A DNA stretch of 32,388 bases, taken from assembly GCF_002086515.1 (NCBI RefSeq), contig NZ_MVHH01000045.1, positions 1 to 32,388 of the forward strand, in the 5' to 3' direction. This document shows positions 7,268 to 16,247 of this stretch, piece after piece. Made by a program: the position numbers and the translations under genes. This stretch comes from Mycolicibacter arupensis. GTDB lineage: Bacteria; Actinomycetota; Actinomycetes; Mycobacteriales; Mycobacteriaceae. The notes beneath the pieces were generated by a model. That model made no database searches. It saw only the letters and a list, made by a program, of their open reading frames with translations, and was not told where the DNA came from. Each line of letters starts with the position of its first letter. Positions within the stretch are counted from its first letter, which is position 1.

Positions 7268-8530
7268 TCAGGGCAACATTCGGCGCAGTACCTCCGCGAC
7301 GACGTCCTCGATCGGCACATCCACCTGTTCGCCGTTGGCCAGATTCTTCACGCCCACGGTGCCGGCTTCCAGGTCGCGGTCACCGGCGACCAGCGCGATC
7401 ACTGCGCCCGAGCGGTCCGCGGCGCGCATGGCACCCTTGAGTCCGCGGTCCCCATAGGCCAGATCCACCCGCACCCCGGCACTCCGCAGGTGACCGGCAA
7501 TGACGGCCAACCTCAGCTTGGCCGACTCGGACAGACCCACGCCGTACACCTCACAACGGGTGGTCTTCCCCACGGTCTTGCCCTCGGCAGCCAGGGCGAG
7601 CAACGTCCGGTCCACACCGAGTCCGAAACCGATCCCGGACAGATCCTGGCCACCGAGCTGGCGCATCAGTCCGTCATAACGGCCCCCGCCGCCGATTCCG
7701 GACTGTGCACCCAGCCCGTCGTGCACGAACTCGAAGGTGGTCTTGGTGTAGTAGTCCAGCCCGCGGACCATGCGTGGGTTGACCACATACGGCACCCCGA
7801 GCGCATCAAGATGTGCCAGCACGGTGTCGAAGTGCGTCCGGGCGCCCTCCGAAAGATGGTCCAGCATGAGCGGGGCGTCGGCGGTCATCTCACGCACATG
7901 TGGCCGCTTGTCGTCGAGGACCCGGAGCGGATTGAGTTGCGCGCGCTGCCGCGTCTCATCATCGAGGTCGAGGCCGAACAGGAACTGCTGCAGCAACTCT
8001 CGATAAGCAGGACGGCAGGTGTCATCGCCCAGGGAGGTGATTTCCAGCCGGAAGCCCTCCAGCCCCAGGGAGCGAAAGCCCGCATCCGCGACAGCGATCA
8101 CCTCGGCGTCCAGGGCGGGATCGTCCACCCCGATCGCCTCGACACCGACCTGCTGCAACTGCCGATAGCGGCCCGCCTGCGGACGCTCATACCGGAAAAA
8201 GGGTCCCGCGTAACAGAGCTTGGCGGGCAGCTGACCGCGGTCCAGGCCGTGCTCGATCACCGCACGCATCACACCGGCGGTGCCCTCGGGGCGCAGGGTC
8301 ACCGAGCGCTCCCCGCGATCGGCAAAGGTGTACATCTCCTTGGAGACCACGTCGGTGGACTCCCCCACCCCCCGCGCGAACAGTGCGGTGTCTTCGAAGA
8401 TCGGCAGCTCGATGTCGCCGTAGCCGGCTCGGCGAGCGACCGCCAGCAGTCCGTCGCGGACCGCGACGAAGCCGGCAGAGGCCGGAGGGACGTAATCGGG
8501 CACCCCTTTGGGTGCGGCAAAGGTGCTCAC
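7268..8530 (-). CDS. hisS: Histidyl-tRNA synthetase
   Basis: This 420-residue class II aminoacyl-tRNA synthetase charges tRNA-His. Visible motifs are motif 2 TLRPEGTAGVMRA, the histidine-binding RGLDYYTKTTFEF, GGGGRYDGL, and motif 3 in GIGFGLGVDR, followed by a C-terminal anticodon-binding domain of about 90 residues. The N-terminus STFAAPKGVPDY is typical of actinobacterial HisRS and the length is normal. The GTG start at 8530 overlaps the stop of the upstream MBL-fold gene as GTGA, indicating translational coupling. The pairing with that hydrolase is as I recall for Rv2580c-Rv2581c. Confidence 0.97.
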   Translation of the reverse strand: MSTFAAPKGVPDYVPPASAGFVAVRDGLLAVARRAGYGDIELPIFEDTALFARGVGESTDVVSKEMYTFADRGERSVTLRPEGTAGVMRAVIEHGLDRGQLPAKLCYAGPFFRYERPQAGRYRQLQQVGVEAIGVDDPALDAEVIAVADAGFRSLGLEGFRLEITSLGDDTCRPAYRELLQQFLFGLDLDDETRQRAQLNPLRVLDDKRPHVREMTADAPLMLDHLSEGARTHFDTVLAHLDALGVPYVVNPRMVRGLDYYTKTTFEFVHDGLGAQSGIGGGGRYDGLMRQLGGQDLSGIGFGLGVDRTLLALAAEGKTVGKTTRCEVYGVGLSESAKLRLAVIAGHLRSAGVRVDLAYGDRGLKGAMRAADRSGAVIALVAGDRDLEAGTVGVKNLANGEQVDVPIEDVVAEVLRRMLP

Positions 8531-9204
8531 GCACTAAGCCCTTCTAGGAATGGGTTGTAACGGCGCTCGTCGCCGATGGTGGTCTTGGGTCCGTGGCCCG
8601 GCAACACCACGCATTCATCGTCGAGACACAGCAGCTTGTCCACGATCGAGGTCAACAGGTCGCGGCCACTGCCCCCGGGCAGGTCGGTGCGGCCCACGGA
8701 GTTCTGAAACAGGGTGTCGCCGCTGAACACGACCTCGGCAGCGTCGCCCTCGACCCGGAAGACCACCGAACCTCGGGTGTGACCGGGCGTGTGGTCGACG
8801 GTGACCGTAGTGCCACCCAGGCCGATTTTGTCGCCGTCACGATCGAGTTCGATCAGCTGCTTGGGCTCGGAGAACATCGCCTTGCCCAACACACCGAACA
8901 GCGCCTGCCCCGGCAGCGTGCCCAGTGAGCGCAGTGGATCAGTGAGCATGAAGCGGTCCTCGGGGTGAATGTAGGTGGGGCAGCCGTAGGTGTCGGACAC
9001 CTTCTGCGCCGACCAGATGTGGTCGATGTGGCCGTGGGTGAGTAGCACCGCCGCCGGGGTCAGCCGGTTCTCGTCCAGTACCCGCCGTAGCCGGGCCATG
9101 GCGCGCTGACCGGGGTCGACGACGATCGCATCGGCGCCCTGCCGTTGAGCCAGCACGTAGCAGTTGCACGCCAGCATTCCAGCGGGGAATCCGGTGACCA
9201 ACAC
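8527..9204 (-). CDS. MBL-fold metallo-hydrolase (glyoxalase II-like, Rv2581c-like)
   Basis: This 225-residue metallo-beta-lactamase-fold hydrolase has the metal-binding THGHIDH motif (H57, H59, D61, H62). Further ligand motifs are HTPGHTRGS, FSGDTLF and LPGHGPKT. Glyoxalase II enzymes hydrolyse S-lactoylglutathione, but mycobacteria use mycothiol, so the substrate is more likely a mycothiol or other thioester (inference). The GTG at 9204 is chosen because MLVTGFPAGMLACNCYVL matches the remembered Rv2581c start; a TTG directly after it is an alternative. The gene is coupled to hisS by a 4-base overlap and is divergent from the cyclophilin gene. Confidence 0.9.
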   Translation of the reverse strand: MLVTGFPAGMLACNCYVLAQRQGADAIVVDPGQRAMARLRRVLDENRLTPAAVLLTHGHIDHIWSAQKVSDTYGCPTYIHPEDRFMLTDPLRSLGTLPGQALFGVLGKAMFSEPKQLIELDRDGDKIGLGGTTVTVDHTPGHTRGSVVFRVEGDAAEVVFSGDTLFQNSVGRTDLPGGSGRDLLTSIVDKLLCLDDECVVLPGHGPKTTIGDERRYNPFLEGLSA

Positions 9205-9315
9205 GCCGACCAGTTTCCCATTGCACCACCGGCCGACGGTGACGCGGGCGTCTCAGCCGCACTCTGGCAGACTTGAGGGCCGACTCACATCAGCGAGCCA
9301 GGAGGTCTACCGCCG

Positions 9316-10200
9316 GTGCCCACGAACTCAGAGCGGCGTGCCGCCGCCAAGCGCAATCTGGACCAACAGGTACAGCAGCGTGCCGAGGCCGCCCGCAAGC
9401 AGCAGCGCCTGCTGATGATCGTCGGTGCGGTCGCCGCGGTATTGCTGATCGCCGGGGTGGTGTTCGTGGTCCTGCGCGACGACGATCCGGGCAACGTCAA
9501 CGCGACCGACTCGTCGAGCTCGAGCACCTCGGAGACCGCCGACACCCCGGCTACGCCCGCGGCGGCGGGGCAGCTGCCCAAGTTCACCGCGTCGCCCCAG
9601 TTGGGCGCCGACTGCCAGTACCCGAAGGCTCGCCCGGCCACCAAATCCGTCGAGCCGCCGCGCACAGGCAAGGTCCCGACGGACCCGGCCCAGGTCAGCG
9701 TCTCGATGCTGACCGACCAGGGTCCCATCGGATTGATGCTCAACAACGCCCAATCGCCCTGCACTGTCAATAGTTTCATCAGCCTGGCGGCCAAGGACTA
9801 TTTCTCGGGCACGCAGTGCCACCGGCTCACCACTTCGCCGATGCTCAGCGTGCTGCAGTGCGGGGACCCCGCCGGCGACGGCACGGGCGGCCCGGGCTAC
9901 GAGTTCGACAACGAATACCCCACTGACCAGTACACCTTGGGTGACCCGGCGGCCCAGCAGCCGGTCACCTATCCCCGCGGCACGGTGGCGATGGCCAATG
10001 CCGGTCCTGGCACCAACGGCAGCCAGTTCTTCCTGGTCTATAAAGACTCGATGCTGCCGCCGCAGTACACGGTGTTCGGCACCATTCAGGCCGACGGCCT
10101 GGCCACCCTGGACAAGATCGCCGCGGCCGGTGTGCAGGGCGGCGGCGACGACGGCCCGCCGGCAACCAAGGTGACCGTCAAGTCGGTGCAGGCCGACTAG
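9316..10200 (+). CDS. ppiB: Membrane-anchored cyclophilin-type peptidyl-prolyl isomerase (Rv2582-like)
   Basis: This 294-residue protein has a charged cytoplasmic N-terminus (RAAAKRNLDQQVQQRAEAAR, coiled-coil-like), a membrane segment at about 32-53, an Asp/Ser/Thr linker and an extracytoplasmic cyclophilin domain from about residue 125. Recognisable cyclophilin blocks are CHRL (replacing the usual FHRVI), GDPAGDGTGGPGYEFDNE and ANAGPGTNGSQFFLVY, and YTVFG near the end. It should catalyse proline cis-trans isomerisation in exported proteins. The GTG start at 9316 has AGGAGG 11 bases upstream, slightly long but the only good site. It converges on relA across a large inverted repeat. Confidence 0.92.
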   Translation: MPTNSERRAAAKRNLDQQVQQRAEAARKQQRLLMIVGAVAAVLLIAGVVFVVLRDDDPGNVNATDSSSSSTSETADTPATPAAAGQLPKFTASPQLGADCQYPKARPATKSVEPPRTGKVPTDPAQVSVSMLTDQGPIGLMLNNAQSPCTVNSFISLAAKDYFSGTQCHRLTTSPMLSVLQCGDPAGDGTGGPGYEFDNEYPTDQYTLGDPAAQQPVTYPRGTVAMANAGPGTNGSQFFLVYKDSMLPPQYTVFGTIQADGLATLDKIAAAGVQGGGDDGPPATKVTVKSVQAD

Positions 10201-10206
10201 ACACGA

Positions 10207-10270
10207 CGTTGAGATTGCATCCAGGGCGGTAGATTCCGAGACGATCACGACCCGGGCTGCAATCTCAACG
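10207..10270. terminator. Long stem-loop between convergent ppiB and relA
   Basis: CGTTGAGATTGCA (10207-10219) and TGCAATCTCAACG (10258-10270) are perfect 13-base inverted arms separated by 38 bases. The inner flanks (CCAGGG and CCCGGG) can pair further with mismatches. It sits 6 bases after the ppiB stop and 10 bases beyond the relA stop, so it could end both transcripts. There is no T-tract on either strand, so it may instead be a mobile-type palindromic repeat. Confidence 0.5.
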
Positions 10271-10280
10271 CACGGGCGCG

Positions 10281-12686
10281 CTAGGCCGCAGAAGTAACCC
10301 GGTAGACGTCGAAGACCCCTTCGACATTGCGGACCACGTTGAGCAGGTGCCCGAGGTGCTTCGGATCGCCCATCTCAAAGGTGAATCGGCTGATCGCGAC
10401 CCGGTCCCGGGACGTGGTGACCGACGCCGACAAGATGTTGACCTTCTCGTCGGCGAGCACCTTGGTGATGTCCGACAGCAGTCGGTGCCGGTCCAGGGCC
10501 TCGACCTGAATGGCGACCAGGAACACCGACGACGGCGATGGCGCCCACTTGACCTCGATGATCCGCTCGTCCTGCTGGCGCAGCGCGTCGGCGTTGGTGC
10601 AGTCGGTGCGGTGCACCGAGACCCCGCCACCGCGGGTGACGAAACCCATGATCTCGTCACCGGGCACCGGGGTGCAGCACTTGGCCAGCTTGGTGAGCAC
10701 GCCCGTAGCACCGGGGACCGCGACTCCGACATCGTCGGAATGCCGTTCGCGGCGCGGGATGGTCAGCGGAGTGGAACGTTCGGCCAGGTCGTCCTCGGCC
10801 TGATCGACGCCGCCCAGCTGAGCCACCAACCGCTGCACCACGTGGTGTGCCGAGATGTGATTCTCGCCGACAGCGGTGTAGAGCGCGGAAACGTCCGAGT
10901 AGTGCAGTTCGCGGGCAACCGCCGCCATCGACTCACCGTTGACCAGGCGCTGCAGCGGAAGTCCTGCCCGGCGCACCTCGCGCGCCATCGACTCCTTGCC
11001 GGACTCCAGGGCCTCTTCGCGGCGTTCCTTGGCGAACCACTGCCGAATCTTGGCCTTGGCCCGCGGCGACACCACGAACTGCTGCCAGTCCCGCGACGGC
11101 CCGGCGTTCTGCGCCTTTGAAGTGAAAACCTCGACCACTTCGCCGTTTTCGAGCTTACGTTCCAACGCCACCAGCCGGCCGTTGACCCGGGCGCCGATAC
11201 ATCGATGGCCGACCTCGGTGTGAACGGCATAGGCGAAGTCCACCGGCGTGGAGCCAGTGGGCAGGGTGATCACGTCGCCCTTTGGCGTGAACACGAAGAT
11301 CTCTTTGACGGCCAAGTCGTAGCGCAGCGACTCCAAGAACTCGCCCGGGTCGGCGGCCTCCCGCTGCCAATCCAGCAACTGCCGCATCCAGGCCATGTCG
11401 TCGATCTCGGCGGCGGAGTTCAGATGCGGAACGCCATTGCGGCCCTTGGCTTCTTTGTAGCGCCAGTGAGCGGCGATCCCGTATTCAGCCGTACGGTGCA
11501 TTTCCCGGGTGCGGATCTGGATCTCCAGCGGCTTGCCCTCCGGGCCGATCACCGTGGTGTGCAACGACTGGTACACCCCGTAGCGCGGCTGGGCGATGTA
11601 GTCCTTGAACCGGCCGGCCATCGGCTGCCACAACGAGTGCACGACACCGACCGCCGCATAGCAGTCCCGGATCTCATCGCACAGGATCCGCAGGCCCACC
11701 AAGTCGTAGATGTCATCGAAGTCGCGACCACGAACGATCATCTTCTGGTAGATCGACCAGTAGTGCTTGGGCCGCCCCTCGACGGTCGCGGTGATCTTCG
11801 ACTTGGCCAGCGTGTTGACGATCTCGGCACGCACCTTGGCCAGATAGGTGTCGCGGGACGGCGCCCGGTCGGCCACCAACCGGACGATCTCCTCGTAACG
11901 CTTGGGATGCAGGATCGCGAACGAGAGATCCTCGAGCTCCCATTTGACGGTGGCCATGCCGAGCCGATGGGCCAGTGGGGCAATCACTTCCAGCGTCTCA
12001 CGCGCCTTGCGGGCCTGCTTCTCCGGCGCCAGGAACCGGATGGTGCGCATGTTGTGCAGCCGGTCGGCAACCTTGATCACCAGCACCCGCGGGTCGCGTG
12101 CCATGGCGATGACCATCTTGCGGATGGTCTCGGCCTCGGCCGCCGTACCCAGCACCACCTTGTCGAGCTTGGTCACACCGTCGACGAGGTGCGAGACCTC
12201 GTCGCCGAACTCCGCGGCCAGCGCGTGCAGTGTGTAGCCGGTGTCTTCGACCGTGTCGTGCAGCAGCGCAGCCACCAACGTGATGGTGTCCATGCCCAAC
12301 TCGGCCAGGATGGTCGCCACCGCCACCGGGTGGGTGATGTAGGGATCGCCCGAATGGCGCAGCTGGGCGGCGTGACGCTGCTCGGCCACCTCGTAGGCGC
12401 GCTGCAGCAGCGCCAGGTTGGCTTTGGGGTAGTACTGCCGGTGCACCGCCACCAGGGGTTCGAGCACCGGGCTCAGGGCACCGCGTTGAGCGGTGATGCG
12501 ACGCGCAATCCGGGCCCGCACCCGGCGGGAAGCGCTGGTGGGGACCTTCAGCAGATCGGTGCGTTCGGTGGGCGAGTCCTGGGCGACGGTCTCCGACGTC
12601 GCTACCGGCGCGCTGGTGTCGACACCGTACCGATCGGGGTCAGAGCCCTGCTCGGGGCCGTGCGGAAAGCCATTTTCAGGGCCCAC
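10281..12686 (-). CDS. relA: Bifunctional (p)ppGpp synthetase/hydrolase RelA/SpoT
   Basis: This protein of about 801 residues makes and degrades the alarmone (p)ppGpp in the stringent response. Positions are counted from a GTG at 12695. The HD hydrolase domain has H122 (THPVAV), H146-D147 (LLHDTVEDT) and D211 (KVADRLHNMRT). The synthetase domain has GRFKDYI at 361-367, YQSLHT at 375-380 and EIQIRTREMHRTAEYG from 391. A TGS domain (VFTPKGDVITLPTGSTPVDF) and a C-terminal ACT domain follow. Both catalytic halves look intact. I prefer the GTG at 12686, with GGAGGTGAG just upstream, because the GTG at 12695 overlaps that ribosome binding site. It lies 30 bases after apt and is probably the last gene of the yajC-to-relA run. 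Confidence 0.96.
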   Translation of the reverse strand: MGPENGFPHGPEQGSDPDRYGVDTSAPVATSETVAQDSPTERTDLLKVPTSASRRVRARIARRITAQRGALSPVLEPLVAVHRQYYPKANLALLQRAYEVAEQRHAAQLRHSGDPYITHPVAVATILAELGMDTITLVAALLHDTVEDTGYTLHALAAEFGDEVSHLVDGVTKLDKVVLGTAAEAETIRKMVIAMARDPRVLVIKVADRLHNMRTIRFLAPEKQARKARETLEVIAPLAHRLGMATVKWELEDLSFAILHPKRYEEIVRLVADRAPSRDTYLAKVRAEIVNTLAKSKITATVEGRPKHYWSIYQKMIVRGRDFDDIYDLVGLRILCDEIRDCYAAVGVVHSLWQPMAGRFKDYIAQPRYGVYQSLHTTVIGPEGKPLEIQIRTREMHRTAEYGIAAHWRYKEAKGRNGVPHLNSAAEIDDMAWMRQLLDWQREAADPGEFLESLRYDLAVKEIFVFTPKGDVITLPTGSTPVDFAYAVHTEVGHRCIGARVNGRLVALERKLENGEVVEVFTSKAQNAGPSRDWQQFVVSPRAKAKIRQWFAKERREEALESGKESMAREVRRAGLPLQRLVNGESMAAVARELHYSDVSALYTAVGENHISAHHVVQRLVAQLGGVDQAEDDLAERSTPLTIPRRERHSDDVGVAVPGATGVLTKLAKCCTPVPGDEIMGFVTRGGGVSVHRTDCTNADALRQQDERIIEVKWAPSPSSVFLVAIQVEALDRHRLLSDITKVLADEKVNILSASVTTSRDRVAISRFTFEMGDPKHLGHLLNVVRNVEGVFDVYRVTSAA

Positions 12687-12716
12687 TGTGCTCACCTCCG
12701 ACCACGAGAATATCGA

Positions 12717-13259
12717 CTAAATCTGGTGCAGGCGCTCAAGCCGCAACGGCGCCACCGCCGCGCGCCCGCCCAGCCCGGCCAGCTCCAGCACCACAGCCGC
12801 CGCAACCACCTCGGCGCCGGCGCGGTGCAGCAAGCGACACGCCGCGGCCAGGGTTCCACCGGTGGCAAGCACGTCGTCGAGGATGACCACCTTTAGCCCC
12901 GCCAGTTCGATTCCGCTGGCGGGTATTTCCAGCACGGCAGTGGCGTACTCGAGCTCATAGTGCTCCGAGAGCACCGGCGGCGGCAGCTTGCCACCCTTGC
13001 GGACCGCCAGCGCGCCCACCCCCAGCCGGTCGGCCACCGCTCCGGCCAGCAGAAACCCGCGGGCATCGATGCCGGCCACCAGGTCTGCACCGGCTGCGAT
13101 CCGGGCCAACTCCTCGGTGACCACCGATAGCCCGACGGCGTCGGCGAACACCGGAGTCAGGTCTTTGAAGGCGATTCCCGGGGAGGGAAAATCGGCCACT
13201 TCACGGATCAGCGACGCAATGACCTCAGCGGCCCCCGCCGCAGGTCTGGCCGGATTCAC
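12717..13259 (-). CDS. apt: Adenine phosphoribosyltransferase
   Basis: This 180-residue enzyme salvages adenine to AMP using PRPP. The PRPP-binding motif VVILDDVLATGGTL and the upstream GIDARGFLLAGAVADRLGVG and VRKGGKLP blocks are typical of Apt. I chose the GTG at 13259 because it overlaps the stop of the preceding lipoprotein gene as GTGA and gives a normal Apt length. An in-frame ATG at 13394 adds 45 residues that lie entirely inside the lipoprotein gene and look like read-through of the other frame. Its place just upstream of relA links purine salvage with alarmone metabolism, an arrangement conserved in actinobacteria as I recall. Confidence 0.93.
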   Translation of the reverse strand: MNPARPAAGAAEVIASLIREVADFPSPGIAFKDLTPVFADAVGLSVVTEELARIAAGADLVAGIDARGFLLAGAVADRLGVGALAVRKGGKLPPPVLSEHYELEYATAVLEIPASGIELAGLKVVILDDVLATGGTLAAACRLLHRAGAEVVAAAVVLELAGLGGRAAVAPLRLERLHQI

Positions 13260-14914
13260 TGCTGCAGCTCCCAGCGGTCCATATTCCAGCCCGCACCCCA
13301 CCGAGTTGGGTTGGCCGCCACGCCGTAGGTCTTCTTCGACGACAGCAATGTGCGCTGCTGGCGGTACAGCGGCAATGTGGGCATGTCGGCCCACAGCACC
13401 GGAGCGCTCTCCCCCAGCAGGCGAACCATCTCGGCGGGGTCGGCGGTCACCGCCAGCGCCGAGATGATGCCGTCGATCTGGTCGTTGTGGTAGCCGGACA
13501 AGTTGTTTCCGTTACCGCTGAACAGCTCATAGGCGTCCACCGACGACGATCCGCTCGAACCGCTGCCGGTCGATCCGCCGGTGCTGGCGAGCAACACGTC
13601 GATCTGCCCGTCACGCAGCGCCAGTGGACCGACGCTGTCGGAGGCCACCTCGACCACGGTGATGCCGGCCGGTGCACACGAACCGGTGATCGCCCCGACC
13701 ACGGCAGCCAGCCGGGTGTTGGGGCCGCGGTAACCGATACGCACCGTCAGCGGCTTGCCGCCGAGTGCGTCGCGCGCGGCGTCGGGGTCTGCACGGGCGA
13801 ACTGGCCGGCCTCGGGCACGCTCTCCGCCTGGTCGAAGGCGTCATCGATGGCGGTGTTGAGCCGCGAGTTCACCACCGGAACGCCCGCATCGCGAGCGAT
13901 GATGTCACGCGGGGTGCACAGGGCCACCGCCCGGCGGGCCGGGGTCTCCGACAGCGGGCCGGCGGGGGCGAAGATCAGCTGCTCGATTCCCCCCGAGGGG
14001 TTGTCGCTGCTCTGGTAGTCGTCGGGCGTGTTCAGTGATCCCGCCGATCCGGTTGCGACGTCAACGACCTCGATGACGCGCTTGCTGACCCGGTCGGCGA
14101 TGTCGGCGGTCTGGGGCCACACCGTGATCCGCTTGGTGACCGGCTTGGCACCCCACCACAGGTCGTTGGCCACCAACACCACGGCGCCACCCTCGAGCAC
14201 CGAGTCGATCCGATACGGGCCCGAAGAGGGAAAGTGCCGCAGATCCGCGCCGCGATCCAGCTGCCAGGTCGTGTTCCAGGCCTGCGCGATCTTGGCGATG
14301 GACTCCTCGGCAGGCCCGAGCTTGCCCAGCAGGACCTCGGTGGTGTTCACGCCGAGCTTGTCGCTGAGGACGTGCGACGGCATCATCGAGGTCGCACTGA
14401 ACAGTTCCTCGTAATCGACGATATTGCGGTCGGCGAAGAACGACACTCGGGCCTTCTTCGCACCGGGCTCGCACTCGATGTTCTCGATGTCGAGGTAGCC
14501 GGCGCGGCTGGCGGCGTCGAAGCCGGCGAACCTGCCGGACTGGGCCGCCCACGCCAGAACCAGATCGTCACACGTGATCGGTTTGCCGTCGGAATACACC
14601 GCCGCGTCCGCGATCTGATAGTCCAGCACCAGCGGGGCGCGGCCGACCACCGAGATACTGCCGAAGTCGTGGTCGGTGACGATCTGGCCGTCCGGACCGT
14701 GGTATCCGAAGCCGGTCAGGGTGCGGGAGAACGCCTGCGGCCCGGCCGAAGCCGCACCCACGACGGTGGTGCTGTTGTAGGTGATCAGTCCGCCGTCGAC
14801 GGCGTAGTCGATCTGATCGACGGTGGCGCTGGTGCACGCCGACACCGACCAGGCACCGAGGCCGGTGATGATCGCCACCACCGACGTCGCAGCGTGCCGC
14901 CAGCGGGCCGCCAT
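13256..14914 (-). CDS. Oligopeptide/dipeptide ABC transporter substrate-binding lipoprotein (Rv2585c-like)
   Basis: This 552-residue family 5 extracellular solute-binding protein has an N-terminal signal ending in a lipobox with the acylated Cys27 (WSVSAC), so it should be anchored to the outer face of the membrane. Family features include a LVLDYQIADAAVYSDGKPIT segment, as in DppA/OppA-type proteins where transport substrates are bound. No permease or ATPase genes are next to it, so it may serve a distant transporter or have another role. The ATG at 14914 lies 6 bases after the secF stop and the end overlaps apt, so it is part of the same operon. Confidence 0.9.
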   Translation of the reverse strand: MAARWRHAATSVVAIITGLGAWSVSACTSATVDQIDYAVDGGLITYNSTTVVGAASAGPQAFSRTLTGFGYHGPDGQIVTDHDFGSISVVGRAPLVLDYQIADAAVYSDGKPITCDDLVLAWAAQSGRFAGFDAASRAGYLDIENIECEPGAKKARVSFFADRNIVDYEELFSATSMMPSHVLSDKLGVNTTEVLLGKLGPAEESIAKIAQAWNTTWQLDRGADLRHFPSSGPYRIDSVLEGGAVVLVANDLWWGAKPVTKRITVWPQTADIADRVSKRVIEVVDVATGSAGSLNTPDDYQSSDNPSGGIEQLIFAPAGPLSETPARRAVALCTPRDIIARDAGVPVVNSRLNTAIDDAFDQAESVPEAGQFARADPDAARDALGGKPLTVRIGYRGPNTRLAAVVGAITGSCAPAGITVVEVASDSVGPLALRDGQIDVLLASTGGSTGSGSSGSSSVDAYELFSGNGNNLSGYHNDQIDGIISALAVTADPAEMVRLLGESAPVLWADMPTLPLYRQQRTLLSSKKTYGVAANPTRWGAGWNMDRWELQQ

Positions 14915-14920
14915 CGCCGG

Positions 14921-16243
14921 TTACCGACCGGCGCCCGGCTTGCCGGTCGGACGCTGGCCGCGCCGGCTGGTAGGCCGTACCGGCTTTGCGCCGGCAGTCG
15001 GTGCCCCTGAGCCCGAGGTTGCCACCGCCGCGTCGCCGGTGGTCACGGGGTCGTCGGCATCTGCGGAATCGTCGATGGCATCAACGCCCGCCGTGCCCGC
15101 CGACCCCGGCTTCGACTCGGTCACAGCATTACGCCGACGCATCACTCGCCGGGTGTGGTTCTGCACCAGTTCGGTCCGCTCCCGCAGGGTGACCAGGAGC
15201 GGCGTGGCCAGGTAGATCGACGAATAGGTGCCCACCACGACACCGACCAACTGCACCAGCGCGAGGTCCTGAAGTGTTCCGACTCCGAGCAGCCACACCG
15301 CGACCACCATCAGCGAGATGATCGGCAACGCCGAGATCAGGCTGGTGTTGATCGAGCGCATGAAGGTCTGGTTGATGGCCAGGTTGGCCTGTTCGGCGTA
15401 GGTGTAGCGCGTCTTGTGTTCGAAGCCGCTGGTGTTCTCCTCGACCTTGTCGAACACGATCACGGTGTCGTAGATGGAGAACCCGAGGATGGTCAACAGG
15501 CCGATGACAGTGGCCGGTGTGACCTCGAATCCGACCAGCGAGTACACCCCGGCGGTGACGAGAATGTCGAAGACCATGGAGATCATCGCCGACAGTGTCA
15601 TGAACCACTCGTAGCGCACGGTGATATACAGCGACGCCAGCAGCAGGAACACCACCAGAGCGATCACGGCCTTCTGGGTGATCTGTCCACCCCAGGTCTC
15701 CGAGACCGCCGAGTCGCTGATCGCTTGCCTGCTGGGCTGCCCGTCGGGTCCTTGAGGCTGGAAGGCCTCGAACAGATCGTCCCGCAGCTTCTCGGTCTGC
15801 TCGTTGGTCAGCGTCTCCGCGCGGATCTGCACCGTGGCCGAATTGCCGTTGCCGACCACGACGACCGACTCGGGACTGCTCCCGACGCTCTTACGGAAAA
15901 CCTCTTCGACCTGCGTGACGGTGGTGTCGCCGCGCGGGAACGACACCTTGGTGCCCCCGGCGAAATCAATACCGAAGGTGAAGCCGCGGACCAGGATGCT
16001 GACGATGGCGATGGCCACCATGACGCCGCTGATCGCGTACCACATCCGCCGGCGGCCGATGACCTCGAACGCGCCGGTACCGGTGTACAGCCGCGACAGG
16101 AAGCTGTGCTTCGGCGCCTTGGCGGGACCGGAGCCCGTGCGGGGCTTCTTCGCGGTCGCGGCGCTACCGCTCTTCTTCGGCGCGCCGGCGGCCGGATCCT
16201 TCTTTGCGGCCTTGGTGCCGCCACTGGTGCTCGGTTTGGCCAT
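14921..16243 (-). CDS. secF: Protein-export membrane protein SecF
   Basis: This 440-residue protein is a subunit of the SecDF complex that uses proton flow to help pull proteins through SecYEG. A basic, Ala/Lys-rich cytoplasmic N-terminus of about 50 residues precedes the first membrane segment. A periplasmic domain beginning FGIDFAGGTKVSFPRGD follows, then the five-helix membrane block with GLLTILGFSIYDTVIVFDKV, the conserved SecF region. The C-terminal tail is long and rich in Ala, Pro and Arg, as in mycobacterial SecF. It follows secD by 4 bases, which indicates coupled expression. Confidence 0.96.
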   Translation of the reverse strand: MAKPSTSGGTKAAKKDPAAGAPKKSGSAATAKKPRTGSGPAKAPKHSFLSRLYTGTGAFEVIGRRRMWYAISGVMVAIAIVSILVRGFTFGIDFAGGTKVSFPRGDTTVTQVEEVFRKSVGSSPESVVVVGNGNSATVQIRAETLTNEQTEKLRDDLFEAFQPQGPDGQPSRQAISDSAVSETWGGQITQKAVIALVVFLLLASLYITVRYEWFMTLSAMISMVFDILVTAGVYSLVGFEVTPATVIGLLTILGFSIYDTVIVFDKVEENTSGFEHKTRYTYAEQANLAINQTFMRSINTSLISALPIISLMVVAVWLLGVGTLQDLALVQLVGVVVGTYSSIYLATPLLVTLRERTELVQNHTRRVMRRRNAVTESKPGSAGTAGVDAIDDSADADDPVTTGDAAVATSGSGAPTAGAKPVRPTSRRGQRPTGKPGAGR

Positions 16244-16247
16244 CTGG

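Noticed and set aside
7239..8560. Plus-strand frames antisense to hisS
   Set aside because: hisS motifs on the minus strand explain the region; the antisense frames are His/Gln/Gly-rich shadows.
11205..12896. 563-residue plus-strand frame antisense to relA and apt
   Set aside because: High-GC shadow frame; relA on the other strand has complete catalytic motifs over the same bases.
13260..13394. 45-residue N-terminal extension of Apt
   Set aside because: It overlaps the lipoprotein gene end, and a GTGA overlap start gives a normal-length Apt.
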